Assembly (NCBI RefSeq): GCF_028389875.1
Contig: NC_084702.1
Location: 60,800,553 to 60,864,552 of the forward strand
From: Rhea pennata
Lineage: Eukaryota > Chordata > Aves > Rheiformes > Rheidae
DNA length: 64,000 nucleotides
Direction: 5' to 3'
Positions 42,502 through 55,440 of the stretch are shown here, one piece after another. A model generated the notes under the pieces. That model saw nothing but the letters and a program-made list of their open reading frames with translations, was not told the origin of the DNA and did no database searches. A program made the translations under genes and the position numbers. How positions within the stretch are numbered: the stretch's first letter is position 1; each line of letters opens with the position of its first letter.

Positions 42502-42586
42502 AACGGCCCGAGGAAGGCTCGCGCCGCGCCGCGCGCCCCGCGGGGGAGGGTGCGGCGGGGCGCGCGCGCGCTCCCCTGCTCGGCCT

Positions 42587-42597
42587 GGGGCGGGGCC
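42587..42597 (+). promoter_or_regulatory. GC box (GGGGCGGGGCC)
   Basis: Second of three near-identical SP/KLF-type GC boxes in the upstream half of the CpG island. Confidence 0.45.
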
Positions 42598-42631
42598 GCG
42601 GTGGCGCCGCCTCCTCGTCCGCGCCCTCCGC

Positions 42632-42639
42632 TGATGTCA
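42632..42639 (+). promoter_or_regulatory. CRE/ATF-like site TGATGTCA
   Basis: One mismatch from the palindromic CRE (TGACGTCA), about 320 bp upstream of the ZSWIM6 ATG. A second CRE-like half (TGACGCAA) lies at 43142-43149. Motif match only. Confidence 0.35.
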
Positions 42640-42723
42640 CGCGCGCAAGCCCGGGCGCGCCCCGCGCGCCTGGTGGGAAAAGGGGGCGGTGCCGGCGGCG
42701 CCCTCAGTCGCACCATGTAGGGG

Positions 42724-43361
42724 ATGGAATGCGGGGGCGGGGCCGCCGCCGCCTCACCCGGTCACCTCTGCTGGGAAAGCCGGCGGGCGGGGGAGCGGGC
42801 GCAGGGAAATACGGTAATGGCACGGGAGCGGCGGCGGCGGCCGCCGCCCCGGGGGAAGGCGGGGGCTGGCCCCCCGCCAGCCGCTCAGCCGGGGCGCTGC
42901 CGGCGCCCGAGCTGCGGCGAGACGGCGCGGACGCGGCGGAGAGCAGGTGAGAGGCGCCCCCGGCCGGCTCGCACCGGCTGCGGCCCGGCGCGGGGAGAGA
43001 GGGGCCTGGGCTCCCGCCTCTGGGGCAGGAGCCGGGGTCGTTTTCCACGCGCGACTGAAATAGCCCTGGGCGCGTCTCTGTGGGGTGAAACCGGTTTGGG
43101 GTCTCCCCTGGGGCAGGAGCCGCGGTCGGTTTCCTCATGCGTGACGCAAGCAGCCTGCCCCGCGCCCTCAGGCTACGCGGCTATCAGAGGCACTACGGTA
43201 GCCGCGGCGTCCGGGCCGGGCGCGGCCCCACGCGCGCTGTCGCGGCCGTTACGCCGCGCGCGGCGCGAGCTGGACGTTAGCGCCTCGCTCCGCAGATGGC
43301 CGGGCTGGAATCGCCCCGGCAGCCCAAGGTGAAGGGCTTGGTGCCACAACCCGCAGTGAGT
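42724..43361 (+). other. Possible divergent (plus-strand) transcript with splice-like signals
   Basis: On the plus strand, pointing away from ZSWIM6, there is a strong donor (GAGCAG|GTGAGA) at 42946/42947. An acceptor-like site (CTCGCTCCGCAG|ATGG) follows at 43295/43296. Two donor-like sites come next: CCAAG|GTGAAG at 43328/43329 and CGCA|GTGAGT at 43355/43356. The implied intron would be 349 bp. The only frame starting at the ATG of the second segment is 34 codons and matches nothing I know, so a noncoding RNA is the simplest reading. Such signals also arise by chance in GC-rich DNA, and no transcript evidence is available. Confidence 0.3.
42733..42744 (+). promoter_or_regulatory. GC box (GGGGGCGGGGCC)
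   Basis: Third near-identical SP/KLF-type GC box, with the same core as the copy at 42427. Confidence 0.45.
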
Positions 43362-43410
43362 AAATTCAGCGCAGTTAAAATATGTTTGCTTTGGCGTTGA
43401 AAGATCTATT

Positions 43411-43447
43411 TTATATATATATATATATGTGTATATGTATATGTGTG

Positions 43448-43479
<32 letters not shown>
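43411..43479. repeat. (TA)n / TATG-interrupted microsatellite
   Basis: A TA-rich tract of about 69 bp with GTGTATATG-type interruptions, just outside the right edge of the CpG island. Confidence 0.92.
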
Positions 43480-44140
43480 AAAAGCTGGTAATAACCGTCT
43501 GTTCTAGTTAATTTTTAGCAAGTGGGTGTAATGGGTGTAACGCTAGCAGTTTCCACAGTGCGTAAAATGAAAAGATTTTTTTTATTATTATTATTTTTAG
43601 GATCGACTCAAATAAACCATTCAAAAATCATATTGGCTGTTCAGATTAAATGCCCTTACTTGAAAAAGAAAACACAATAGCAGGCTCAAAATCAGAATAC
43701 AAGATCCCTAAATCAGACAGAGTAAACCCTGAATGAAGTCTGCGTGCTGTTACATCTGCTTGCAGCAGGGAAGAACGGATACAATTCTAGCCCTAATTAC
43801 AGCCAGGCTGCAGATGCAAAATATTGTAGAAATACAACGCAGGAAAGATTAGGGCTAACTAATAAAGCGGATAACTTTTCTTCCTTTCATGGGGGAAGAC
43901 TTTGATAAAACCTTATTTTAGAACAATCAACTCTTCTTCTTTTTAATGGAATTAAACGTTCTGATAAAGCTTACTTTGAAAATAGCATTTTTTTACTTAC
44001 AGTAACTTACAGTAGAGGAAACACCTATATATCTTGCTTCCTTTTAGCAATGAATAGCAGTTGCTGACACGTGATGCAGAATCCATAATTAGAGTGCCTT
44101 ATTGCCTCATTTGCTCATGTAGGCTAAGTTATCCAGATGG

Positions 44141-44163
44141 ACTACATTTTCCATGATGCAATA
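44141..44163 (+). promoter_or_regulatory. ZNF143/THAP11-like motif (diverged)
   Basis: ACTACATTTTCCATGATGCA resembles the SBS element (ACTACAATTCCCA followed by GC-rich bases) with a few mismatches. It could also come from an old repeat. Motif match only. Confidence 0.3.
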
Positions 44164-45559
44164 TAACTGCTTGTTGGGAGGTGCACATCAGGGGACTTGG
44201 CTCCATCAGGGAATACTGCTTAAAGAATGTCGAGAGTGACAGGCATTAGACCTGGGAAATACAAATAGCATCAAGCTATCAGCATCATTGAAACTTAATA
44301 CCTATTTTAATTTTCCCCCAGAACTTAGACTAGGGCAATAATTTATTTTTAAAACAGGTGTTTGAATAGTTTTGCAGAAGCTGCATTTGCTGTTAAAAAT
44401 GAATTAGAAATTCAGTCAACTTTATCAACCTTGCTGATTTAGATTTCTAGAGAAAGATTGATGGAAGAGCTGACAATGGTTTAGAACACACAAATATTGG
44501 CTTTTCGGTATGCTACTAAGTTTTTAGTAGCATTGGTTTGTAATTTCTCGAGAGAATTTTTCTGTGGCTAGGAACTGAACTTTTTTTGCTTTTTTATTAT
44601 CGCTATTTGTTCATATTAAGAAAACAATTAAAGGTTTTAAATTAAGATGCTTAAACTGCAGACTAACAGGGTCTAAACTATGTTCAGTGCACCTTATTTT
44701 CTGCATATTCTACAACTTGTTTTTTTTTTTTCTTTGGGATCATGAGAGCGACCTTCTGGAAGGCAAATGAGTGTAGACTGATGCAAAGTGTTTCCCAAGT
44801 AAAAATGGTCACCCTTGAGGGGTAAGCACCTTGCTAGGATGTCAGCTGGCTTTTCATCATTTTAGGCGTGCGTCTCCCAAGGGATCTACTTAACTTTACT
44901 AAATTTGGGGAGTATTTGGGAGCCTAAACATTACAGGCAAGAAATAAGGACATTGTGTTTTCTTTTGCTATTAAAACAGTATTGATTTCAATATTTCTGA
45001 GGGTGGAGAAAGAGGAATGTAGAAGGTAAAAAATGAATAACTTTGATTGCCTATATATTTATATATATGATCAGAAGAAATAAATGTTTAATTTTGTCCC
45101 CATTACTTAATCTTTGTTAAGAATTCTCCACATCTTGAAGCGATTTTTCTTGTGTTGTTTGAGCATTATTTCTGTTTTAAACAGAAATAGCAAGTAAGTA
45201 AAAATGCTCTTCTACATGACTTGTTCTTTACTAGGTCTTAGCCACCTGCTGTGATAAAAATGACACCCTAATACCACTGGAAGAATTCTTCATGTTGTAA
45301 TAAACAAGATGTATACTAAAAATTGAGAAATAAGAAGAATGAGAAGTTTGCCAATGGGAAATAAAATATCTGTGACAAGTGAAGGTAGCCCATGAGTCAG
45401 TTATTTCAACTTAGTAATTCTTCTACCTTTTCAGATCTGTGGAAAAGAATAATCAAAAACTGACTTAAGAAATGCTAGAGAAAAGCAGATGAAAAAGCCC
45501 AAAGATGCACCTGTTTCGTTCACCTACCACTCAGCAGGAATAGCTGCTTCCCATTAAGT

Positions 45560-45575
45560 CTATGAATATTCATAG
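45560..45575. promoter_or_regulatory. 16-bp perfect palindrome CTATGAATATTCATAG
   Basis: The perfect dyad contains ATGAATATTCAT, which resembles the palindromic MORE-type element bound by POU-factor dimers. Role inferred. Confidence 0.4.
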
Positions 45576-48500
45576 CTACACAGGATGCTACTTAAGCTTT
45601 TTTCTTTTCTGGGCTAGGGAGTAAATGAAGAAGTAATGGTGTCTGTTCTTGAGGTGATGCTACAAGCATCAGGTGCACTTCTGGGCTCCTTCTTCGTTGA
45701 TGTACCTGTACCACAACAGTAGCACTAGCAGTTTACAAGTTATAATCTAAGCCTGAAGTTCCTCTGTCCTGCTAGCATTGCCCTTTGAGTTCATTTATCT
45801 TTTTGAAAGCAACTGGGAAGAATGTTAATCCCAGGGAAGAAATTAAGGTGTGTTAAAGCCTTACCATAACTATGTTTAAATTTGTAGTTAGTTAGTTTTT
45901 CTTTCAATGGATGCTCTTTCTGGGGGAGACCTTACTGAGCATTCATTTCCTCTTTTTCTGCTTGATGCTTCTAGAAGGGCTGCATTCCAGTGTTATACAG
46001 AGAGAAAAGAATGGCCACAGAACAGCGACCTGATTTTTGTTAACATTCTGCACTTAGCCAAAGGCTATTCTACAAGCTACTTGGAAATACAGCCTTGGCA
46101 ACAGCTCAGTTGTTAAACTCTTTCTTAATAAGGTTTCAAAGCAGTAGGACATTTCTGATCATTTTCAGTCACTGCAGTAATACATACGAGGCTTAGGCAT
46201 TCTATAGGTTTTGTTTATTTAAAAGAAAAATCACATACAGTTGTACAGTTGTCTGTGTGAAGTGAAAAATGATCTGTATGTAGAAAACTCTAGATTTCAG
46301 ACAACTGAGTGCTAGACAACACAAATCACCCTGCTGGTTAAAACTTATTTGGAAAGATAAGAACAAGAACCATTAAAGGAAGACTTTAAGTAGAACAAGA
46401 CACCAAATTCATGCTTTGCGTAAAATATTTCTAAACACAGGGAGGACAGGGGTCAGAGATGCAGGGGAAAAAATTTTGGGAAAGAAGGTTGAAACTGGGA
46501 GGATTCTTAGAGCCAAAGCTTTAAGAAAAGTGCTAAAAGTTAGTTAGAAGTTTAATAATTGTGTACAAGAAAGTCTGGTGGGTATACTGAAGCAGATGAA
46601 TTTACAATGCAAAATGCATCCCTTTTTTTAACTTGTTCCTTTAAAGTTTTTTTTTTAAGATAACTAAGCACTTTAGTTTCTATAAGAAAGCTATAGATAT
46701 TTTGAATTCCAAATGTATTTATTGCTTGAAAGCTTGAAAAATGATGCTGTAAGAAAAGGCAGCTAATATCACTACGCTTGGCGTTAGTTCCATGATATTC
46801 ACAATTAGCAAATTATTTGGGAAAACAGACAGTCGGGAGGAGAACTGAGGAAGTGATTATCTTAAGATTGTAGATGAAGAAAATAGTTCTATTTGATCAA
46901 TATCTTCAGTTTTTAAATCTTTTCTGAAATGGTTTTATTCACTGTGTTCAGAAACTATTTTTACCTATGAGTTAAAAATAGAAAGTCTGCCTTTAAAAGC
47001 CTTTTAAATCAAACCAAACACTCTAGGATAAATATTGCCAGCCCTTTTAAGACTTCTGAGTCCTTCCATTAAAGTGAAAATAAACTAGCAGCACTGAATG
47101 AGGCCTTTCTTTCAAAATGCAGCTTTTATTCTAATTAAATTCCACAATGATTCCAAAACCAGAGTCAGATGCTAGAGTCTAAAAACATTTAGGAAAATGT
47201 ACTTAAAATACTAAGCGTGCTTTACTGGTTTTCTAGAATAGTGTAAAGAGACAAACATCTTAATTTAAGCTAAATCCTCTTGACATTCATTGCTATGTCC
47301 TCTGCCTTTTTGTGGCTTGATACTTGACTTATGAAGTCATTCTGAGATGGACTGAAGGGGAGGGTATTGTGTGTGCCAGAGTCCCAGAGCTGCGTGAATT
47401 AGTACGGCTCTGTATTTCCTCAAGGAATGAGCACATTCAGTTTACATTTATTGAGAATAGACCCTGGGAATTAATTATTTCTTCCTTATAAGGAGCCATG
47501 TGTTGGGATATCTGTTTGGTCAGTTTAGCTCACTACTGAATTACCAGGGATAAAAGCATCACTGTTGCAACTAAAGTGAAGGTGTGCAAGTGACTCCTGA
47601 AAGTTAAACATGTTGAACTGATTTAGAAGGTTCAGAATTTGAGAGTCTTGGAATAGAGGAGTAAGATCATCTCGCCTTTCTTTAGAGTTTAACTTACTCA
47701 CTTAATATTTGCAAGTCAAAAGCAGAAAATTCTGTCTCTGAGAAGAAGCTGTATTTAACATCACTGTAGTTTTGTTGTGACCTTCTACAGATCTAAATTG
47801 CAAAATTTTTGAACTCTCAAAAAATGTTATTTCTCTTGCAAATTTTTGTAAACTTTATTTTTAAAGGTATATATTTTTCTAGGATCAATACAAGTTTGCC
47901 AAAATTTTCTCCCTCTAGATAATTTTTTTTTCCTTTAATGCAAGAACATATACTTATGGTAAAGTGGTTGTGAAATTAAAAAAAAAAAAGGAAAGAAAAG
48001 AAAGACACAGAGATTCTTAAAGCTTTAACCTGTTCTGGTGTCACACATTCTCTCCCAGAAATATGCTAGACTAGTTAAGAAGTTAATCAGTTGCAAAATG
48101 GAAATGCCACTGGTCTGTCTTCCAACATTTATAGGAATTCCTCAACATATCTAATATACAGATAGTGACGTTTTGTGTAGTCAAAATTATGCAACTGATG
48201 GTCTAAATAGAAATGTAATTGGACTGGCTTCTTGTGGATAAGTATTCTACACTAATAAACTTCTATCATCTCTAGCTTTCTCCCTTTAAACTGAACCATG
48301 ACTTTAGACTTCCTTGCATTAGACCCTACCCAACAGCCACTGGGCTACAACAGGCAACATATTCTTGACTGGAAATTCTGCGTAAAGAAGACCATGCAAA
48401 CCTTAATCCACTAACGTCAAGAACAAAAATTTTAGCTTACCCAGATGTTCACCTGTGGCAAAGAAGGAGAAAATGACTACTTGCACAACAGTAACTAAAA

Positions 48501-51500
48501 ATATTCAGAAGTCCATTTTCCAGGATACAGAGTGCTTGTAGAATGGCTCTGAGAGGGGAAAAAAAAAGATAACTGAGGACCTGCAGAAGTTACGGAGGCA
48601 GAGGAGAGTCAGACATTGTTCAGCAATATTAAAATGGTTCCTGTTTGAACAACTGTTGTACTTTCAAAAGGCTAGGTACACTAGAGTTTACTTCCTCTAA
48701 CTTAGTCACCAGTGATTGCACATGGCAAACTGGGGAAATTGCATGAGCTGGACTTAAACATGTTTTCTTAACAATCCATTTATACTTTAATTCTTACTGG
48801 CTGTTAAACTCTTAATTCACAAATATTCAAAGAGTATTACAAACCTGCCTGTAGCTTTGCTGGAGCCAAAATACAAATCCAGTTAGGATTTGTAGAGTAG
48901 TATTTTCCTGGTTGTATCAGAGACAAGCTTGCAAGCTATTAGTATAACAGTTGGCTCCACTGTGCAGTTTTAGCCCACTCAAGCGTAGTCACAACTTGGG
49001 GTAACTGAATCTGTCTTTAGGTACAAATTAGACAAACCTACACCCAGAACTTCTCACAGGAAGAAAATCTCTCCTCTTCCTCCCCATTGTATGAGAATCT
49101 AGGCTTGCATCCGTCTCCAACAGAATACCCTAGTATTGTAGCTGCTCTGTGACACAGTGCCCCCTGGGCTTTTTCAGCTGTAGGACACAGTGAATACAGT
49201 CTGTGATGTGGATTAAGCTCCTTATTTTCATAAAATAGTTTAATGAAGTACAAAGTCTTACTCTATTCCTCAGCCAATCTGGATTGGATATAAGGGCTTC
49301 TTTGTAATTCAGACATTCTGTGAAATAAAAGACTGAGATTTCTTCTATTGCAGAAATGTGTCATCGAGTTAAGTTTCATTTAGACAAAGAGAACAACATG
49401 GAAGAATAATTAGTAAAGACCAAAATGTATAACATTTGGGGAATTTGTTTTTACTCTCTTCAATTTTCATCTTTACTTATTTTAGCTGCATAGCCGATTT
49501 GGTGTCAGCTCTATCCTTAAGCTAACTACCATTTAAAAGCTATGGTATTGTATCAGATTGCGTTGAGCTAAGTACAAACTTTGGCATTTGATTAAATTTT
49601 TAAGGCCAGGGCTTAAAAAAAATATTAGAAATTTTGTAGCCCAAGTGCTAACTAGAATGATGTATATTTGTTTTACCATGCTATTCTTGCAAAGCCAAGT
49701 GACTAGGCTATGATGAGCTGCATCCCATTGGAGCAGTCAACTTTCTAAGTTAAACACAGTTTACCAATGAATATCTTGGGTGATCTTGATATACCTTTAC
49801 TTTATTTTTTACACTAACTCTATATATTTTCTTTATATATTAGTCTGTTTCTACCACTTCTTTCTCTTTCCCATATCTCTTTGGCAATACTTTGATAGTG
49901 ACAGTTCAGTGTAGAAACAGACATTATATTTCTTTTTTTTTTCCTAACTAATGCCACTAAACATTTCATCCACTTATGTTCCTACTTCTTATTCTTCCTG
50001 TTCTGCAATCTTGGAAATTGTACCAGAGCTAATATCTTGGCTAAGCCTTGTAATCAAATTCAGAAGATAGAGATAAAATATGGTTAGAGCTCTTCAGTAA
50101 AACTTTGCTAGAAAACCCAGTACTTCTTTCTACTTCAGTAGCTTCAAAGGTTTCGTTGGAATCCCTTCCTTGGATCAGAGCTTTAATTTTTTTCCACTGG
50201 CTTGTGGCTGAACAGCATCTAACTTTTGAAGTTGCTCAGAATAGAAAGGGAGAGCATTCTTCTTTTTCCTCTTCTGTGCTCCAGGGATTAAGATGAGCAG
50301 AGACATATGCCTCCACTGCACTTCTACACTTGGAATAACAGTGACACAATGAACTCTTACTTTTCCAAAGTGTTACTTTTTCCATGGGGATATTAGAATT
50401 TGCAAGAATTTGTCAGTGTTTCTCAGTTTTAGGTATTGAAAAGGAAGGGACCTCTTGATACTTAATATGTCTCCATGTTTCTTTGCTTGAATAAATTGGG
50501 TAGACTCATGGGATATCTGTCTTATTGCTAGACACTGCCCTCTACTGAACTGTATTTGGGACCTTCAGAAGCAACAAATAGAAGCATTATTTGTGGTGTA
50601 TTTCACATGCTTTAGGAGATACTGCGTCAGTCTGGCTGCATGCTTAGGCAGATGTCACCATCAGTCACCTTAGGGATGTTGTGATCCATGAGCAGGAGGG
50701 ATAGAAATCTGTTCTGGTGTGTTCATATTTGTCGTTCCGAAAAATGGAGGTTCTGGACAGGACAGGTCTTTGTGAAGCCTTTGAATTTACTGAGCTGTGA
50801 TGGCTGCAGAGAAGGTCCAGTGCTATGTTACTGCTCCCCTCAAACTGTGAAGAAGGAAGAATCTCTCCAGTACCCTGAGTCAGAACTGCTTCCTAGTCAG
50901 TAGCTTTTGTACGTGCTTTTTAGAGCTTCATTTCAGTCAGCACAAAAATCAACTTGTTTTTCTGTGGTTTCAGTGGTTCTGAGTAGCAGCAGCAAAGCCT
51001 GGCAGATGATGTCCAATTTTCAGTTTGCTGAGGGCAGCAGCACCAGCACCAAAGCTTTGCAAATGCAAACTTGGACAGCCAATACTGCATCAGTTTGCAC
51101 CCCATTCTGACCTTTCAGTTTACCTTTGCAAATATAAAGGCTTTGATTTTTGTATTTTAAATAAAGTTTACCAGCTGTGGTTGAATAGCTGTTTTTCATG
51201 TTTTCTAGGAAAGCTAGAGATGTTTTCTTTAACAGGAAAATAAGAAATCACTAGGGTATGGGTCAGGAGTGGAAGAACTGAGGAAGAGAAGTGCAAAACT
51301 AATGCAAGCAAGACTTGAAGGATGATCTAGCACCCAGCCCATTGCCAACTCCACCCTCTAAATGGCATTTACTGCCAGGGAAATTGGATCCACCCTGGAC
51401 TGATTCTAACATTAGGAAAAACCTCCTAAAATAACTCTGGGCCTTAAAAAAGTTGCAGTTTCCTCTCCCAATAATTGATGCTGTGGTGATGACCTCCATC

Positions 51501-54500
51501 TGGTACTCAGGAGTTGCAGTCACCACATCTGCTAAGGGGAAGAAGGCAACTTTTTCCCTTTGTTCAGAATACCTTGCCTTTTCTGCAGTGATGGACCTGG
51601 GAGTGAAAAATTGTTTGCTGAGTCTGAGCACTTCTTGAAAGGAATGATATCCCCAATACTGGCAACTTGGAAATGAAAATGCAACTTCTGTTTACTCCGG
51701 TTTTTTAAAAATGTAAATGAGGAGGAACCACTTTAATAGTACCTAGGGATCAGTCTAAATTCCATTATTACCATTGAATATGGGTTTATTTCATACTGTT
51801 TACTAAATTGGGAGTATAACCATGGCAACATTCATGACACACTCTGTATGGATCTGCCAACACAAGAGTGAAATTAGCATTCAGAAGACAACTTCTTGAA
51901 AGTGGCTTAAGAGCTAAAAACCATGTTTCAGACTACAGTCAGGGTAATGATAAACTTCAGCATCTACAGAGTGAACATTACGCAAAACTTCGTCTTAAGC
52001 TAATCTCACTAAAAGTTTTTGTGATATCATAGGTATAGGTATTACCTGGCTAAGTAAAAGCATAACGATATAAATACATATATCCAGCTTTGATTCTGAC
52101 AAGCCTCATAGCATTTTGTGTGAAGTATACCTAGAAATACAAATGCTAATAACCTGTTGTGCTCAACTGTGGTTCGCTGGATGGTTGAATTTACTTTGCT
52201 TGGAAAATATTTAGAATTACAGTTCCTATACAAGATGAAGGTTCTACTTTTTGCCTATAAAGAAAAGAGGTGAGAGGTGAATGGAAATAAAGAGGGGAAT
52301 GTAATAGGAATTTTCTGAGTTAGTTCTTTGCTGATCCAGGTAATGTATTGATAAACTGTTGATATCAATAAACTTAATCTAACAGCTAATTGTGTTGTTG
52401 TTGCTTGTTGTTTCATTGAAGTTGTGGTCTAAGAGAATGAAGCTGGACTGAATAATAGCTTGTTTCTTCATGTCTCTCCACTGATCATTTATTTCTGAAA
52501 GGAATATAATCAGTGTAACTACACATTTCTTCCTCAGAGTCATACCAGCTGTTGCAAGTAATGCTGAACAAAAATATTTCCCTGGTTACTTTTGCCTGCA
52601 CTTTTATCTGTGGCTAACATCACTGGTTTTGTTCAAGTCATTTTCATCTTTTGTGTGCATCTGTCACATAAAGACATATGTTTCTATAAATAAGCTTCAT
52701 AAGTCATTTAGGAGATGTGTAGGAAAATATAGAACTACTTTTAACTAAATTTTGTAAGTTGGCTACATTTTAAGCTGACTCTACCCTTTTAACAAATGCT
52801 CAGAGAAGTGACTGTTCTTCATTACTTCAACATACCATTTTGTGATAGCACATCCAGTCTGATGGAATATTTTATGCAGAATTACTACTTCCTCTAAGTC
52901 AGTGCTGTAAATGACAATTACGTCTGCAAAGAACATAGCATCATTCATCTCCCTTGTTGCCCTCATGATTATAAGTGATATACTTAAGGAGGAGTATATT
53001 ACTGCTAACAATGATGTGGATCTGTAGAAATGATGGAATTGTCACTGGTAAAACAGAAAAGACCAAAACATTGAATATTTGTTCTGTTTGGTGTGTGTGT
53101 GTAAAAACTGATTTTTTATCACCTTGCAAGGTGAGGAAATGCATCTGGTTCCAGCAGTAACTCTGTAGCCTGTTAGCCATCACAACTAGGTTTGAAGAAC
53201 TGCATTCAGATAACTTTCATCAAAGTTTTTAAACTGACTGAACAGCCCTCTGGTTTGTTATTTTATATAAATTAGAAATACAAAGGCAATGTAGAGGACT
53301 TGATGTAGCTAGAGTAGTCACAGTAAAAGGGGTAAGTAGGATGACCCAGAGGTTATTTGCCATCAGTCTAACATCTACCAAGGTGAAAATATAGATAACT
53401 CATACAAGTCTTCTCATACAAGCTGTTAATCAGTAGAACTAATGTCAGTCCATATGGGTATATGAAAAATAGATGTATCGACCCCAGTTTTATTAAATGA
53501 CACACTTGATAAAAATAATTCTTTATGTAATAGCAGTGTTTATGTAATACTTAGACTTTTTGCAGACATTTTGACTTATTGCCACATGACACTTTTTATG
53601 TATCGTGCTAGTTTAATCAATATGGCCTGTTAATTAATTGAATATTGGTTAACTGACAACTCAAAATGAAATAGTAGATGGAGAACTCTAACTAGCAAGT
53701 ATATTCATATGGGGATTATTTTAGAAATTGCTTTTAGCCATGTATTATTTAATGCTTGTTTTAAATTATATCAAAGATTTACAGAGTTATTAATGATAGC
53801 TCATAGATGACCCAAAAGATTAGGGATGTAATAGACAACAAAGATAAGTCACTGATGCAATCCAGATGACTTTGTTTAATAAGTTGGTTGCAAGCAGACA
53901 AGTGTTTTGTGGCTAACTGTAAAGTAATACATCTGTGAGCGGTGAAGGCAGCCTGTCCTTTTTACCTGTTTATTCAATCTGACCACCAAATACCAGCACT
54001 CGAGAAAGAACAGAGAGGACCCTCAAATTTGGGAGCCAGTTGAACAAGGTGTTTTCAAAATACAATTCCCTAGGAAACACTGCCTCTTATTTTAGGGGAG
54101 ATTTATTTTCCCAGGTTTCCTTGTACATCTTGGCTCTGATCATCTCTAAAACATGCAGTTACATTTTATGCTTACACAACTTTATTATGGCATCTCTTTA
54201 TTATGGTAATATTTCCATGCTATAGATTTACTGTACTTTTGAACATTATTGAACCAGTCTTTTAAAATATTTGGCTTATGCCATAGATGCTTCACAACTT
54301 CAGTTACTCTTTCTCTGGATTATATAGCCTTTTCACATATATGTATGTGGGGTCTGTCAGGACTACATTTCCATCTTATCATCAGCAAGTGTACAGAGTG
54401 TGTTCCCCCCCTGTGCAGACAATGCCCATGTTAAAGGCTCTTTTAGCTCTGTTACTGGCCCAGCTTATACAAGGCAGAATTAAAACTAGTGGATCTCTGA

Positions 54501-54959
54501 AAGAACATATGTACGGTTCTTTCCATGTGCTCATTCTTCTGTGGTCTTCCAAGCTTCACTAGTGTCAGAGTTAGAGCTCTAAAAAATTGTTCCAGAAAAC
54601 ATTTCTGAATAAGTCTGTTGGTACAGCTATAACAAATTTCACACGGTCTAAGCACTAGCTGTATCAGGGCAAATTTAATGCTGCTCTTGCCTTTTCGCAT
54701 CTTCAGAAATGTATGTTTTGATGGATTTAAGAAGAATAGAAGATGCTAGTTGGGATTTTTATTCTGTTAACCAGCTTTTTTGTTGATTTGTTGATTTGGA
54801 GGAAAAATGAAGGGGTGCAGAGGTAACAGTGGTATCAAAGGTAACAGTGAATGAACTCCTGGATATGGTGCGGTGGTCAGAAAGATTCATGTAGTTCTTG
54901 GCTGTACAAAGACAAACCTCTAGAGACTACAATTTGTTCTATGTTTGGCACTGAGACAA

Positions 54960-55440
54960 TTTTTGTTGGAATACTTAGTTGAGTTCCAGGATTTAAGAAG
55001 AGTGTTGGTAGATAGAAAAGGTTCAGAGAAGAGCCAGAAAAATAATTGATTCATGTGGCGTAGCATGAAGGATGGAAGGAGGTTTTTCTGTTTGGTATAT
55101 CAAACAAAAGTTTATTGACTGCAGTCCCAAAGTATCTGCAATGAAATAGAAACTTAATACCTGCCTTTCAGCCTAGCTGAAAAAGACATAGCAGGATCTG
55201 TTGTCGACCTGAACAAAATCAGACTGGAGTTGAGTGGTACAATTTTTCCTAAATGATGAGGACTAGGATTGGAACAGTTTGCTGAGAACTAGAATGGATT
55301 TTCTGTCTCTGGTGATTTTAACCTCAAGAGATATTCATCTTAAAAGACATATTAAGACATATTCTAGCTGAGATCAGAAATAATCCAGGAAATTTCAATG
55401 ATGAAACAGATCAGCCCAGATGTTCTAGCCCTATCTGTGA
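54960..55440 (+). mobile_element. Old CR1/L3-type LINE 3' remnant
   Basis: Several landmarks of the CR1/L3 3' region occur in the right order on the plus strand. They are: ATTTAAGAAGAGTGTTGGTAG then GGTTCAGAGAAGAGCCAGAAAA near 54990-55045, GGATTGGAACAGTTTGCTGAG near 55270, AAGAGATATTCATCTTAAAAGACAT near 55327-55350, and GATCAGCCCAGATGTTCTAGCCC near 55409-55431. It is heavily diverged with no intact frame. Boundaries are approximate. Confidence 0.6.

Larger units (their letters stand above)
43361..54959. other. Intergenic sequence upstream of ZSWIM6, no gene seen
   Basis: AT-rich. Holds a (TA)n tract at 43411-43479, a ZNF143-like motif at 44141-44163 and a 16-bp palindrome at 45560-45575. The longest frames (for example 51299-51631 minus, 110 codons) have no recognisable domain. 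Confidence 0.65.
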
